This document shows, one piece after another, positions 29,322 through 37,078 of a stretch of DNA of 64,000 bases. The stretch lies in NCBI GenBank assembly GCA_040222855.1, contig JAVKCD010000025.1, forward strand, positions 124,001 to 188,000, written 5' to 3'. Origin of the DNA: Phycisphaeraceae bacterium. Its GTDB lineage: Bacteria; Planctomycetota; Phycisphaerae; Phycisphaerales; Phycisphaeraceae. The notes under the pieces are model-generated. The model was not told where the DNA came from. It searched no databases and saw only the letters and a list, made by a program, of their open reading frames with translations. Numbering within the stretch: position 1 is the first letter of the stretch; each line of letters starts with the position of its first letter. The position numbers were made by a program, and so were the translations under genes.

Positions 29322-31154
29322 ATGAGGCCGCGTGCTATCGCCTTTAGTCTGAGTGTGCTGCTGGTCGCTGCGGAAGCGGCGACGGCTTTGCCTATGTTCA
29401 CGGATGTCTCGGCAGAGGTTGGTTTGTTTCACCGTCAGGGCCCGGCGATTGATCCTGCGACGACGCCAGCGACAACGGGGATGACCGGTGGGGCGGCGGC
29501 GGGTGATTTTGATGGTGATGGCTGGGTGGACCTGGTGTTTACGGGGACGGATATCCCGCCTCTGATTTATCTGAACGATCAGTCTGGTGGGTTTAATCTG
29601 TCGTTCACGGCATGGGCTACGCCGCCAGCGGTGGCGAAGACCAATGGGGTCGCGGTGGGGGATATCGATAACGATGGCGACTCGGACCTGTACATCACGG
29701 TGGTGGGTCATGAGCAGCACTTTCTGTATGTGAACCGCGGGGATGGGGTGTTTGATGAGGTCGCGGTGCAGCGCGGGGCGACGCCGGGGGATGGCCAGCG
29801 GTCGCTGTACGGCACGGGCGTGGCATTCGGCGATGTGGATCGGGACGGTTATTTGGATCTCTATGCGGCGGAGTGGCGGCCAGCTTCTGTGACGGGTCCT
29901 GCGGACGCGCGGCTGTATCGGAATCTAGGCGCGTCCGGTCCCGGATCGTTTGAGGATGTGACGTCGGCTTTTGGGGTTGGGATGGATGTCACGAGCGGGG
30001 TGCAGGCGGGGCGATCGTGGTCATTCTCGCCGCGGTTCAGTGATCTGGATCGTGATGGGCGGACGGACCTGGCGGTCGCTGGTGATTTTGGGACGAGTCG
30101 GTTGTTCTGGAATGAGGGCGGCGGGAGTTTTAGTGATGGCACGGCGGGGGGCATCGGGACCGGGTGGCACGACATGGGTTTTGATGTGGGGGATGTGGAT
30201 GGTGATGGCGACCTGGACTGGTTCGTCACGGACATCTTCTTTACGGAGAGTTCGGATGAGCATCCCAACGGGAATCGGTTATTTCGTAATGACGGCGGGC
30301 GGACGTGGACGGATATCACGTCGGACTCGGGTGTTCGTCATGGGTATTGGGGCTGGGGTGCCGAGATGGCGGATCTTGATAACGATGGCGACCTGGACAT
30401 CGTGCATACCAATGGTTTCATTGACGGGGATGCTTATCTGAGCGATCCGATGCGGTTGTTTGTGAATGATGGTTCGGGTGTATTCTCGGAATCAGCATTG
30501 GGAGCCGGCTTGACGGATACGGGTCAGGGGCGGGGGTTGTTGACGCTTGATTACGATCGTGATGGCGATCTGGATGTGCTGGTGGTGCGGAACGGGGACA
30601 AGCCTGTGCTGTATCGGAATGATTCGGCGGGCGAGCATAGTTACCTGCGGATTGATCTGGAGGGGGTGGTGTCGAATCGTGATGGGTTGGGTGCGTGGAT
30701 CACGGTGACGCCTGATCTGGAGCAGCCGGAGCGGGTCCTGGTGCATGAGATGAATGCGTCGTCGAACTACCTTTCGGTGAGTGAGGTGACGGCGCATTTC
30801 GGGCTGGGTGATCATGTGGGGTTGCTGGATCGTGTGGAGGTGGTGTGGCCATCGGGTTTGGTCCAGGTGCTGACGGGGGTGGAGATCAATCAGGTGCTGA
30901 GTCTGGTTGAGCCGGTGTTAGCGGGGGATACGAACCTTGATGGCGTTGTGGACCTGATCGATTTATCGCTGCTGGCGGGGCGATTTGGTGAGTCGGGTGT
31001 GGACTGGGCGGGGGGTGATTTTGACCGGAGTCTGTCGGTGGACCTGATTGATCTGTCGCTGCTGGCGGGGAACTTTGGGTTGTCATCGGGTGTGCCGGAG
31101 CCGGTGTCTGGGGTGATCGTGATGCTGGGGGCGGTGGGTTTGCTTCGGCGATAA
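29322..31154 (+). CDS. FG-GAP/ASPIC (UnbV) surface protein with dockerin-like repeats and PEP-CTERM tail
   Basis: A 610-residue exported protein. A signal peptide (AFSLSVLLVAAEAATA) is followed by seven calcium-binding FG-GAP/VCBS motifs (GDFDGDGWVDLVF, GDIDNDGDSDLYI, GDVDRDGYLDLYA, SDLDRDGRTDLAV, GDVDGDGDLDWFV, ADLDNDGDLDIVH, LDYDRDGDLDVLV). These should form a beta-propeller. Next comes an ASPIC/UnbV domain (NASSNYLSVSEVTAHFGLG, VEVVWPSG). A pair of dockerin-like repeats (GDTNLDGVVDLIDLSLLAG and DRSLSVDLIDLSLLAG) and a VPEP sorting tail ending in RR complete it. It is probably anchored or processed by an exosortase. The start could also be the GTG at 29313. Confidence 0.85.
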   Translation: MRPRAIAFSLSVLLVAAEAATALPMFTDVSAEVGLFHRQGPAIDPATTPATTGMTGGAAAGDFDGDGWVDLVFTGTDIPPLIYLNDQSGGFNLSFTAWATPPAVAKTNGVAVGDIDNDGDSDLYITVVGHEQHFLYVNRGDGVFDEVAVQRGATPGDGQRSLYGTGVAFGDVDRDGYLDLYAAEWRPASVTGPADARLYRNLGASGPGSFEDVTSAFGVGMDVTSGVQAGRSWSFSPRFSDLDRDGRTDLAVAGDFGTSRLFWNEGGGSFSDGTAGGIGTGWHDMGFDVGDVDGDGDLDWFVTDIFFTESSDEHPNGNRLFRNDGGRTWTDITSDSGVRHGYWGWGAEMADLDNDGDLDIVHTNGFIDGDAYLSDPMRLFVNDGSGVFSESALGAGLTDTGQGRGLLTLDYDRDGDLDVLVVRNGDKPVLYRNDSAGEHSYLRIDLEGVVSNRDGLGAWITVTPDLEQPERVLVHEMNASSNYLSVSEVTAHFGLGDHVGLLDRVEVVWPSGLVQVLTGVEINQVLSLVEPVLAGDTNLDGVVDLIDLSLLAGRFGESGVDWAGGDFDRSLSVDLIDLSLLAGNFGLSSGVPEPVSGVIVMLGAVGLLRR

Positions 31155-31157
31155 GAT
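31152..31157 (+). promoter_or_regulatory. -10-like box of leaderless SGNH hydrolase gene
   Basis: TAAGAT, then 6 nt, then ATG at 31164. It overlaps the end of the preceding gene. No Shine-Dalgarno sequence. Confidence 0.45.
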
Positions 31158-31163
31158 TCGGGG

Positions 31164-32021
31164 ATGAGAACTTCCCAGCGAACCTGGTTTCTGAGTCTGT
31201 GGTGTGTGTTGTCGCTGGTATGTCCTGTGGTGGCGGAGCCGCTGCGGATTCTGTTTGTTGGCAACAGCTACACGTACTTCAACAACCTGCCAGAGCAGGT
31301 GGAACAGATGGCGGCGTCTCGGGGGATCGAGGTGGAGATCAGTCGAGTGCTCAAGGGTGGGTATTCGTTCGAGCGGCACTGGGCGGATGAGGAGGGGAAT
31401 CCGGGGGATGTCCGGCGGGTCGTGGCGGAGGAAGGGCCATGGGATGTGGTGGTGCTGCAGGGGTTGAGTACGGGGACGTTGTGGAAGAGGCGGCCACTGT
31501 TTTTTGAGTATGGCGGGAAGCTGGTTGAAGAGATTCGTGCACACGAGAATCCGGAGCGACCCACTCGTGTCGTGATGTATCTGACCTGGGCGCGGCGGTG
31601 GATGCCGGAGACGCAGCCGTGGATCACACAGGGGTATTCGGAGTTTGCGCTCAAGCACGATGTGGAGATCGCTCCGGTGGGTGAGGCGTGGCGCGTCGTG
31701 CGGCTGGAGCGATCGGAACTGGAGCTGTTCGATCCGGATCAGACGCACCCGGGGCCAGCGGGGTCGTATCTGGGGGCTTGTGTGTTTTTTGAGACGATCT
31801 TTGAGGAGTCGGCGGAGGGGTTGCCACGTCGGATGGAGGGTGAGAAGGTGCATCCGCGGGATGGATTGCCGACGCTGGTGGATTTGAGTGAGGAGGAGGC
31901 GGGGTATTTGCAGGAGTTGGCTTCGGAGACGGTGGCGGGGTTTGACCCGGGCGAGCATGCGGGCGAGTTGGGTGAGGCCCCGCCTTGGCGGGATCCGCCT
32001 AAGCCTGATGAGGCGCGATGA
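31164..32021 (+). CDS. Exported SGNH/GDSL-like hydrolase
   Basis: A 285-residue predicted secreted esterase-like protein. A signal peptide ends near VVAEP. Block I of the SGNH fold is LFVGNSYTYFNNLP with the likely nucleophile Ser35; the usual GDS is GNS, as in several bacterial SGNH subfamilies. The block V pair is in FDPDQTHPGPAGSYLGA, with Asp and His three residues apart. VVVLQGLST resembles block III. It may remove acyl groups from glycans, but the substrate is unknown. The gene starts 9 bp after the FG-GAP gene and has its own -10-like box. Confidence 0.8.
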   Translation: MRTSQRTWFLSLWCVLSLVCPVVAEPLRILFVGNSYTYFNNLPEQVEQMAASRGIEVEISRVLKGGYSFERHWADEEGNPGDVRRVVAEEGPWDVVVLQGLSTGTLWKRRPLFFEYGGKLVEEIRAHENPERPTRVVMYLTWARRWMPETQPWITQGYSEFALKHDVEIAPVGEAWRVVRLERSELELFDPDQTHPGPAGSYLGACVFFETIFEESAEGLPRRMEGEKVHPRDGLPTLVDLSEEEAGYLQELASETVAGFDPGEHAGELGEAPPWRDPPKPDEAR

Positions 32022-32045
32022 GGTCAGTTTGCGGGAGGTTTTGAC

Positions 32046-32073
32046 TTGACTCTTGAATCGAGGTGGTCATACT
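32046..32073 (+). promoter_or_regulatory. Promoter of the aroF leader
   Basis: TTGACT at 32046-32051 and CATACT at 32068-32073 with a 16-bp spacer. The predicted start of transcription coincides with the A of the leader-peptide ATG at 32080. Confidence 0.55.
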
Positions 32074-32079
32074 TCGGGC

Positions 32080-32151
32080 ATGGACACCCTGTTTGGCTAT
32101 TTTTTTAGCACTTGGTTTACATGGCGACAAGCCGTGTTGGTGTCCGCTTAG
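32080..32151 (+). CDS. Aromatic leader peptide controlling aroF
   Basis: A 23-codon frame ending in TAG. Seven codons are aromatic: Phe5, Tyr7, Phe8, Phe9, Trp12, Phe13 and Trp15, so all three end products of the shikimate route are represented within 11 codons. It opens at the likely transcription start. A GAGGTGG at 32060-32066 is too far upstream to be an ideal ribosome site and would not be transcribed if the predicted start is right, so leaderless initiation is likely. Its role would be to report aminoacyl-tRNA levels through ribosome stalling, not to act as a peptide. Confidence 0.8.
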   Translation: MDTLFGYFFSTWFTWRQAVLVSA

Positions 32152-32177
32152 GGATTGACCTTTAAGCAACGATTGGA

Positions 32178-32209
32178 CCCCGACGCGGCTGAGGCGTCGG
32201 GGTTTTTTT
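32178..32209 (+). terminator. Attenuator terminator upstream of aroF
   Basis: A 9-bp GC-rich stem, 32178-32186 with 32194-32202, a 7-nt loop, then seven T at 32203-32209. It lies between the leader stop and aroF, so it must be bypassed for aroF expression. Confidence 0.9.
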
Positions 32210-32222
32210 ATGTTCCTTTTCT

Positions 32223-32239
32223 GGCCCGGTGTTCGGGCC
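32223..32239 (+). other. Hairpin between attenuator and aroF
   Basis: A 6-bp GC stem, 32223-32228 with 32234-32239, and a second small one around 32260-32275. No T tract follows. They sit in the aroF 5' region after the terminator; role unknown. Confidence 0.4.
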
Positions 32240-32301
32240 GATGAACCTCGAAGTCACTTCCCCGGAGCAAACCGGGATCAGCCTCCAGTAAGGAATCGAC
32301 C

Positions 32302-33342
32302 ATGATCGTCGTGATGCGAGCGGGTGCCAGCAAGGAACAGGTGGATCACGTGTGCAAGCTGGTGCGAGAGATGGGGCTGCAGGACCACCCGATTGTGGGG
32401 ACGGACCTGACGGTCGTGGCGGTGATCGGCGACGAGAACAAGGTCGAGGGCGAGGTGCTCGAACGGCTTGAGGGGGTCGATCGGGTGATGCGGGTGATGG
32501 CCAAGTACAAGATGGCGGCACTCGAGGCCAAGGGAGGGACGCGGTCGCTGGTAAAGGTCGGCGAGAACTGTGTGTTTGGTGGGGAGCATGTGCCGGTGAT
32601 CGCGGGGCCGTGTTCGGTGGAGTCGGCGGAGCATATTCTGGAGTGTGCTCATGCGATGAAGGCGGCGGGGGCGCATGCGCTGCGAGGCGGGGCTTACAAG
32701 CCGCGGACGAATCCCTACGCGTTCCAGGGGCATGGCGAGGAGGGGCTCAAGATGCTGGCGGCGGCGCGAGAGGCGACGGGGCTGCCGATCGTGACGGAGG
32801 TGCTGACGCCTGGGGATGTGGCCTTGGTGTCGGAGTACGCTGACTGTCTGCAGATCGGCACGCGGAACGCGCAGAACTTTGCACTGCTGCAGGCGTGTGG
32901 GAAGCAGCCCAAGCCGGTGCTGTACAAGCGGGGGATGTCGATGACGCTGGAGGAGTATCTCCAGGCGGCGGAGTACATCCTGGCGGCGGGGAATCCGAAC
33001 GTGATCCTGTGTGAGCGGGGGATCCGGACGTTCGAGGATCACACGCGGAACACGTTGTCGCTGTCGGTCGTGCCGGAGCTACATCAGCGGACGCATCTGC
33101 CGGTGGTGATCGATCCGAGTCATGGGACGGGTCATGCGCGGCTGGTCCCGGATATGGCGCGGGCGGCGATGGCGGCGGGTTGTGACGGATTGGCGATCGA
33201 GGCTCATCCCGATCCGGCGCATGCGCTCACGGATGGTGCGCAGTCGATCACGCCTGAGTTGCTGGCGACGCTGATGGTGAGCCTGCAGCGTGTGGCGGCG
33301 GCGGTGGATCGGAGTTGTGTGGTGGCGGGGGTGGGGGTTTAG
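32302..33342 (+). CDS. aroF: 3-deoxy-7-phosphoheptulonate (DAHP) synthase, type I-beta with ferredoxin-like regulatory domain
   Basis: A 346-residue enzyme that condenses phosphoenolpyruvate and erythrose 4-phosphate, the first committed step to Phe, Tyr and Trp. Residues 1-66 match the ferredoxin-like N-terminal domain of the Thermotoga-type I-beta enzymes, which mediates feedback inhibition by Tyr/Phe. The TIM barrel follows: [25 protein letters not shown] (substrate-binding KPRT), [11 protein letters not shown], and the metal-site segment [12 protein letters not shown] 7 nt upstream sets the ATG. Transcription is predicted to be controlled by the attenuator just upstream, so control would act at both enzyme and RNA levels. 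Confidence 0.95.
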   Translation: MIVVMRAGASKEQVDHVCKLVREMGLQDHPIVGTDLTVVAVIGDENKVEGEVLERLEGVDRVMRVMAKYKMAALEAKGGTRSLVKVGENCVFGGEHVPVIAGPCSVESAEHILECAHAMKAAGAHALRGGAYKPRTNPYAFQGHGEEGLKMLAAAREATGLPIVTEVLTPGDVALVSEYADCLQIGTRNAQNFALLQACGKQPKPVLYKRGMSMTLEEYLQAAEYILAAGNPNVILCERGIRTFEDHTRNTLSLSVVPELHQRTHLPVVIDPSHGTGHARLVPDMARAAMAAGCDGLAIEAHPDPAHALTDGAQSITPELLATLMVSLQRVAAAVDRSCVVAGVGV

Positions 33343-33345
33343 ACT
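33340..33345 (+). promoter_or_regulatory. -10-like box of leaderless lipoprotein gene
   Basis: TAGACT, 6 nt, then the ATG at 33352. It overlaps the aroF stop codon. No Shine-Dalgarno sequence. Confidence 0.45.
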
Positions 33346-33351
33346 GGCGAC

Positions 33352-33738
33352 ATGGGGCGTCAGTTGCTTATCTCGGGGATCATTCTCTTCTCAACGCTGG
33401 CGGGCGGCTGTGTGCGTTATCAGCAAATCGGTGCGGAGGAGTTCATTGAGCGCTACGAGGCTGAAAGAAACGTCTATGCGTATCACGAGTATGAGGGTGT
33501 GTTTCTGTTGCATCACCACCTTTCGTACTACACATGGATAGAGTTAGGCTCGAATGTGGGGCGTGAGGTGATCTACACCTGTCCCAGAAGTGAGCTACCA
33601 GAAAATTTTCCAATGAGGCCACAACGTGATATCGATCCGTGGCGTCCTGACCCGCGACCACCTGGTTTGATGCATTTTGATTCTGGCTTGGAAGAGAAGA
33701 TCGACTGGAGTATTCCAGAGACCAGGCTTGGGCTGTAG
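33352..33738 (+). CDS. Small lipoprotein of unknown function
   Basis: A 128-residue protein with a lipoprotein signal: hydrophobic LLISGIILFSTLAGGC, lipobox LAGGC with Cys20. The mature part is rich in His, Tyr and charged residues (VYAYHEYEGVFLLHHHLSYYTW) and proline toward the end. No family recognised. It is 9 bp downstream of aroF but probably has its own promoter, and is convergent with ubiA. Confidence 0.68.
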   Translation: MGRQLLISGIILFSTLAGGCVRYQQIGAEEFIERYEAERNVYAYHEYEGVFLLHHHLSYYTWIELGSNVGREVIYTCPRSELPENFPMRPQRDIDPWRPDPRPPGLMHFDSGLEEKIDWSIPETRLGL

Positions 33739-33763
33739 AGAGTTGAAGTCTGAGTGTCTTGGC

Positions 33764-34699
33764 TCAGGCTGATTTGAGCAGAAGATCTGCGATACCGGCT
33801 GTGCCAAGCACGATGCTGATGATGCCGTTGAGGGTGAAGAAGGCTGTGTCGAGGTGTTTGGCGGGGCTGCGAGCGATGAGGGTGTGCTCGAGGGTGAGGA
33901 GGCCGAGGCAGAGGCCGGTGGCGATGGCGAAGAGCAGGCCGAGTTGAGGGCTGGTGAAGGCGAGGGTGAGTAGCAGGGCGGCGGCGAGGGTGTGGAGGGT
34001 GCGGGAGGCCCAGAGGGCGCCGGCAAGGCCGAGGGCCGAGGGGATGGAGAAGATGCGGTGGGTGCGGTCGTGGTCGAGGTCGGCCAGGGCGTAGAGGATG
34101 TCGAAGCCAGCGACCCAAGTGAGGACGAAGCCGGCGAGGAGCCAGAGGGCTGGGGTGGCGAGTGAGGCGGGCTCGATGGCGAGGGCGGCGGCGAGGGGGC
34201 TGAGGGCGAGGGAGACGCCCAGGACGGCGTGGCAGAGAGCGGTGAAGCGTTTGGTGAGGCTGTAGAGGGCGAGGACGAGGAGGACGGCAGGGGCGAGGAT
34301 GAGGGGCCAGGGGTTGTCGAGGAGGGTGAAGCCGGCGGCGGCGAGGAGCAGGAGAGTGGCGGAGGCGAGGCAGGCGGCGAGCATGGTGGTGGGCGAGACG
34401 CGGCCCGCGGGGACGGCTCGGCGGGCGGTGCGGGGGTTGGCGGCGTCGAGGCGGCCATCGGCCCAGCGGTTGAAGGTCATCGCGAAGGTGCGGGCGGCGA
34501 CCATGCAGAAGAGGATCAGGGCCCACTCGGTGAGTGAGGGCAGGCGGCTGGCGGCGTCGGCGGCGAGCATCATGCCCAGCAGGGCGAAGGGCAGGGCGAA
34601 GACAGTATGGGCGAGTTTGATGTCGGCGGCGATCTCGCGGGCTGACTGGACGAGGCCTTGCGATGTCGTCGGTGCTGCGGAGGGGTTACTCGTGGGCAT
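33764..34699 (-). CDS. UbiA-family prenyltransferase (probable menaquinone pathway, MqnP-like)
   Basis: A 311-residue integral membrane protein with about nine hydrophobic segments. The first Asp-rich motif is NRWADGRLD (residues 77-85) and the second is DLDHDRTHRI further on; both bind Mg-diphosphate of the prenyl donor. Such enzymes prenylate an aromatic acid. Overlap of 14 bp with ubiX, which makes the prenyl-FMN cofactor for UbiD-type decarboxylases, suggests quinone synthesis. In Planctomycetota the futalosine route to menaquinone is usual, so an MqnP-like role is likely but inferred. Confidence 0.87.
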   Translation of the reverse strand: MPTSNPSAAPTTSQGLVQSAREIAADIKLAHTVFALPFALLGMMLAADAASRLPSLTEWALILFCMVAARTFAMTFNRWADGRLDAANPRTARRAVPAGRVSPTTMLAACLASATLLLLAAAGFTLLDNPWPLILAPAVLLVLALYSLTKRFTALCHAVLGVSLALSPLAAALAIEPASLATPALWLLAGFVLTWVAGFDILYALADLDHDRTHRIFSIPSALGLAGALWASRTLHTLAAALLLTLAFTSPQLGLLFAIATGLCLGLLTLEHTLIARSPAKHLDTAFFTLNGIISIVLGTAGIADLLLKSA

Positions 34700-35363
34700 C
34701 GTCTGAGTCCGGGGCGCGTTCGCGGGCTAGCTGGTCGGCCCAGCGGACGTTGAGGTCGTGTTGGATACCGAGGTGGTCGAGGCAGCGGCCGACGACGAAG
34801 TCGATGATGGCATCGACGGTGTTGGGCATCATGTAGAAGCCGGGGTTGGCGGGGAGGATCATGGCCCCGGCTTCGGTGGCCGATTTCATGTTGTTGATGT
34901 CGATGAGGCTCAGGGGGGTTTCGCGGTGGACGAGGATGAGCTTGCGTCGTTCCTTGAGGGTGACGTGGGCGGCGCGGTGGAGGAGGTTCTGGGAGACGCC
35001 AGTGGCGATGGCGGCGAGGGAGTTGGAGGAGCAGGGGATGATGATCATGCCGTCGTGGCGGAAGGAGCCTGAGGCGATGGGGGCTCCAACATCGCGGTAG
35101 GGCTGGAGTTTGACGCTCCCGCCGGTGGAAGGTTGTTCGGCGTGGGTGGGGTTGAGAAGGATGGAGCCGGGGCCTGCGAGGTCTTCGAGATCGACGTTTT
35201 CGATGCCGAGTTCATCGTGGAGGAGTCGGCGGCCGAGCGGGGAGACGACGAGGTGGACTTCGGCCCCTGCGGCGATGGCGAGGGAGGTGAGTCGGGTGGC
35301 GTAGGCTGCCCCGCTGGCTCCGGTGATACCGACGACGATTTTGGGCTGGTTGTGTTGGTCCAA
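34686..35363 (-). CDS. ubiX: UbiX-family flavin prenyltransferase
   Basis: A 225-residue flavoprotein that joins dimethylallyl phosphate to FMN to make prenylated FMN, the cofactor of UbiD-type decarboxylases. VGITGASGAAYATRL at residues 11-25 is the FMN-binding loop. CSSNSLAAIATG and RKLILVHRETPLSLIDINNM are conserved, and PANPGFYMMPNTVDAIIDFVVGRCLDHLG is the C-terminal signature. The start is TTG with AGGAG 6 nt upstream. Translational coupling with the overlapping ubiA is expected. No ubiD is in the window. Confidence 0.93.
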   Translation of the reverse strand: MDQHNQPKIVVGITGASGAAYATRLTSLAIAAGAEVHLVVSPLGRRLLHDELGIENVDLEDLAGPGSILLNPTHAEQPSTGGSVKLQPYRDVGAPIASGSFRHDGMIIIPCSSNSLAAIATGVSQNLLHRAAHVTLKERRKLILVHRETPLSLIDINNMKSATEAGAMILPANPGFYMMPNTVDAIIDFVVGRCLDHLGIQHDLNVRWADQLARERAPDSDDAHE

Positions 35364-35410
35364 GGCGGTCTCCTAGAGGAGTTTAGGGCCGCCGGTGCGG
35401 TGGGGGCGGG

Positions 35411-36256
35411 TTAGTTGCTAGCGACTTGCTGAAGCCCGAAGGTGAGTCCGGTGGCTGAGACGTTGAGGCTGGTCACGCGGACGTTGGTTTTGCTGTCGAT
35501 GGGGAAGATGGGGTCGAAGGCGTGGCCCTCGAAGGCTGCGACGATGTTCTGGACTTGTGCTTTGCTGCCAGCCTTGTCGGCGTAGGTTTTGAGTTGACTG
35601 GTAATGGTCTCGCGGGGGAGGGCGAGTTCGCCGGCGTCGATCCGGGTGATCTTGAGCGTGGCCTGGCCGTTGGGGGTGAAGGTGAGTTGGTTGTGGAGGG
35701 TGATCCAGCCGGAGACCTCATCGGTTTTCATCTCGAAGGCGAGGACGAGGCGGCCGTTGACCTGGTTGACGAGGTAGTTGGCTGCGAAATCGGGGAGCTT
35801 GGTGCCCTGGTTCTTGGCCCACTGTTCGAGTCGCTCGCTAAACCAAACGTTGATTTCGTCGAAGGTCATGGTGAGCTTCTGGGGTCCGGTTTTTTGTGTC
35901 GTAGATGCGTTGGGCGTCGTGGTTGGGTTGTTGGTCAGGCGGAAGTTGCGGCCGGTGCCATCGAATGCAGCGACGGAGGCGTTGGTGTTTCCCTGGAGGA
36001 GTTGGCGGGTTTCGGGATCGATGGAGCTGTGGGTGTCGCCGAAGAGGCTGGCGAGTCGTTGTTCGAGGTTCTGTGCTATCTGCTCACGTTCGGCTTTAGG
36101 TGTGTTCTCGATGAAAGCGAGTGTCTGGCGGACGTGCTCGGGGGTGGTGGAAGCGAGGTAGGCGAGGGTGACGCCAGCGAGGGTGACCAAGGCAATGATG
36201 GCGATGAGGAATGTCCCCCAGCGGAATCGTTTTTGGGCTGGGTGTGAGGTGGTCAT
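35411..36256 (-). CDS. Membrane-anchored protein of unknown function
   Basis: A 281-residue protein with a short cytoplasmic N terminus, one transmembrane helix (WGTFLIAIIALVTLAGVTLAYLA) and an extracytoplasmic domain. The latter has a helical first part and a beta-rich second part that looks like a lipid- or peptide-binding cup (MTFDEINVWFSERLEQWA, GRLVLAFEMKTDEVSGWITLHNQLTF). No family recognised. It is between ubiX and another unknown gene in the lysC-to-ubiA run. Confidence 0.68.
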   Translation of the reverse strand: MTTSHPAQKRFRWGTFLIAIIALVTLAGVTLAYLASTTPEHVRQTLAFIENTPKAEREQIAQNLEQRLASLFGDTHSSIDPETRQLLQGNTNASVAAFDGTGRNFRLTNNPTTTPNASTTQKTGPQKLTMTFDEINVWFSERLEQWAKNQGTKLPDFAANYLVNQVNGRLVLAFEMKTDEVSGWITLHNQLTFTPNGQATLKITRIDAGELALPRETITSQLKTYADKAGSKAQVQNIVAAFEGHAFDPIFPIDSKTNVRVTSLNVSATGLTFGLQQVASN

Positions 36257-36292
36257 GGATTGGTCTCGCTAGCGGAGGTTAGGTGTGGCGAT

Positions 36293-37066
36293 CTATTGAT
36301 CGCTGTTGGAGGCAGTATCGGCTGGGGTGGTGATCCGCTGGAGATCGCGTGCGGCGTCCCAGAGGCGCTGGTGGAGGATCTCGTGGTCGGGCACGGCATC
36401 AACGGCCTGGGCAAGGCGGCCAAGCAGGGCGATGGAGGTTTGTTCGTTGGCGAGAGGCATTAGGGCGGCATCGCCGAGTTGCTCACTGGCGAGTTGGAAC
36501 CACGCTGAGCCCGATAATCCTTGCTTGGGGGTTTTGGAGGCTTTGGCAGGTTCGATCCATGTTCCATGAGGCAGGTCGGGGGGGGAGGTGATGTCGGCTT
36601 CGATGCTGCGGTTGCGCCAACTGCGGGCTTTGCGGGCGTTGCCCGAGCCTTCGGCCATGAGGAGTTCGACCCACAGTCGTCGGCGGCGGGCTTCACGCCA
36701 GATGCGTTCGGCGTCATCGGGCTTGATGGGGGCGGTTAAGACGATCTGGGCGGCGAGGATCTTGCCGGGCTCACTGCCGGGGTCGGCGTGGGGTTTTGGC
36801 CCGGGTTCGGGTCCGTCTTCAGCGAGTCCTTTGAGGATGGCTTCGGGTGATTCAGAGCCGAGGAGTAGCCAGCCTTCGGCGGCGATGATGCGTCTTTGAC
36901 GTCGGCTTTCCTGGAGCGGCATGAGGATGCGGGCGTAGTCGTCCCAGGACTCGCGCTGCCTAGCGTCGAGGAGGGCTTGTTCCGCGTGCTGCTCGGCGGT
37001 GAGGTAGTCGCGCTCGGCGAGGGCGCGGCTGGCTTGTTCCATGATGTCGGCGGTGGTGTTGATCAC
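36293..37066 (-). CDS. Hypothetical protein with helical N terminus
   Basis: A 257-residue soluble protein. Residues 1-75 are helical and TPR-like (ASRALAERDYLTAEQHAEQALLDARQ); the rest has a proline-rich linker and further helices with many Ala, Arg and Trp. No recognised family and no signal peptide. The start is GTG, preceded by TAGAAT and a 6-nt spacer and by no Shine-Dalgarno, so it may be read from its own leaderless transcript inside the operon. It begins 9 bp after the AEC transporter. Confidence 0.62.
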   Translation of the reverse strand: MINTTADIMEQASRALAERDYLTAEQHAEQALLDARQRESWDDYARILMPLQESRRQRRIIAAEGWLLLGSESPEAILKGLAEDGPEPGPKPHADPGSEPGKILAAQIVLTAPIKPDDAERIWREARRRRLWVELLMAEGSGNARKARSWRNRSIEADITSPPDLPHGTWIEPAKASKTPKQGLSGSAWFQLASEQLGDAALMPLANEQTSIALLGRLAQAVDAVPDHEILHQRLWDAARDLQRITTPADTASNSDQ

Positions 37067-37072
37067 ACGGTG

Positions 37073-37078
37073 ATTCTA
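37073..37078 (-). promoter_or_regulatory. -10-like box of leaderless hypothetical gene
   Basis: TAGAAT, five of six consensus matches, 6 nt before the GTG at 37066. Confidence 0.5.

Larger units (their letters stand above)
32080..32210 (+). ncRNA. aroF transcription attenuator (leader RNA)
   Basis: Three alternative pairings are visible. Stem 1:2 pairs 32082-32088 with 32139-32145 (7 bp, perfect). Stem 2:3 pairs 32130-32146 with 32174-32190 (16 of 17 positions, three G-U, single mismatch at 32141/32179). Stem 3:4 is the terminator at 32178-32202. Segments 2 and 3 are shared, so the pairings exclude each other. A ribosome stalled in the aromatic run (32092-32124) covers segment 1 and frees segment 2 to pair with 3, which blocks the terminator. 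A ribosome that reaches the stop codon at 32149 covers segment 2, and the terminator forms. Confidence 0.82.
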
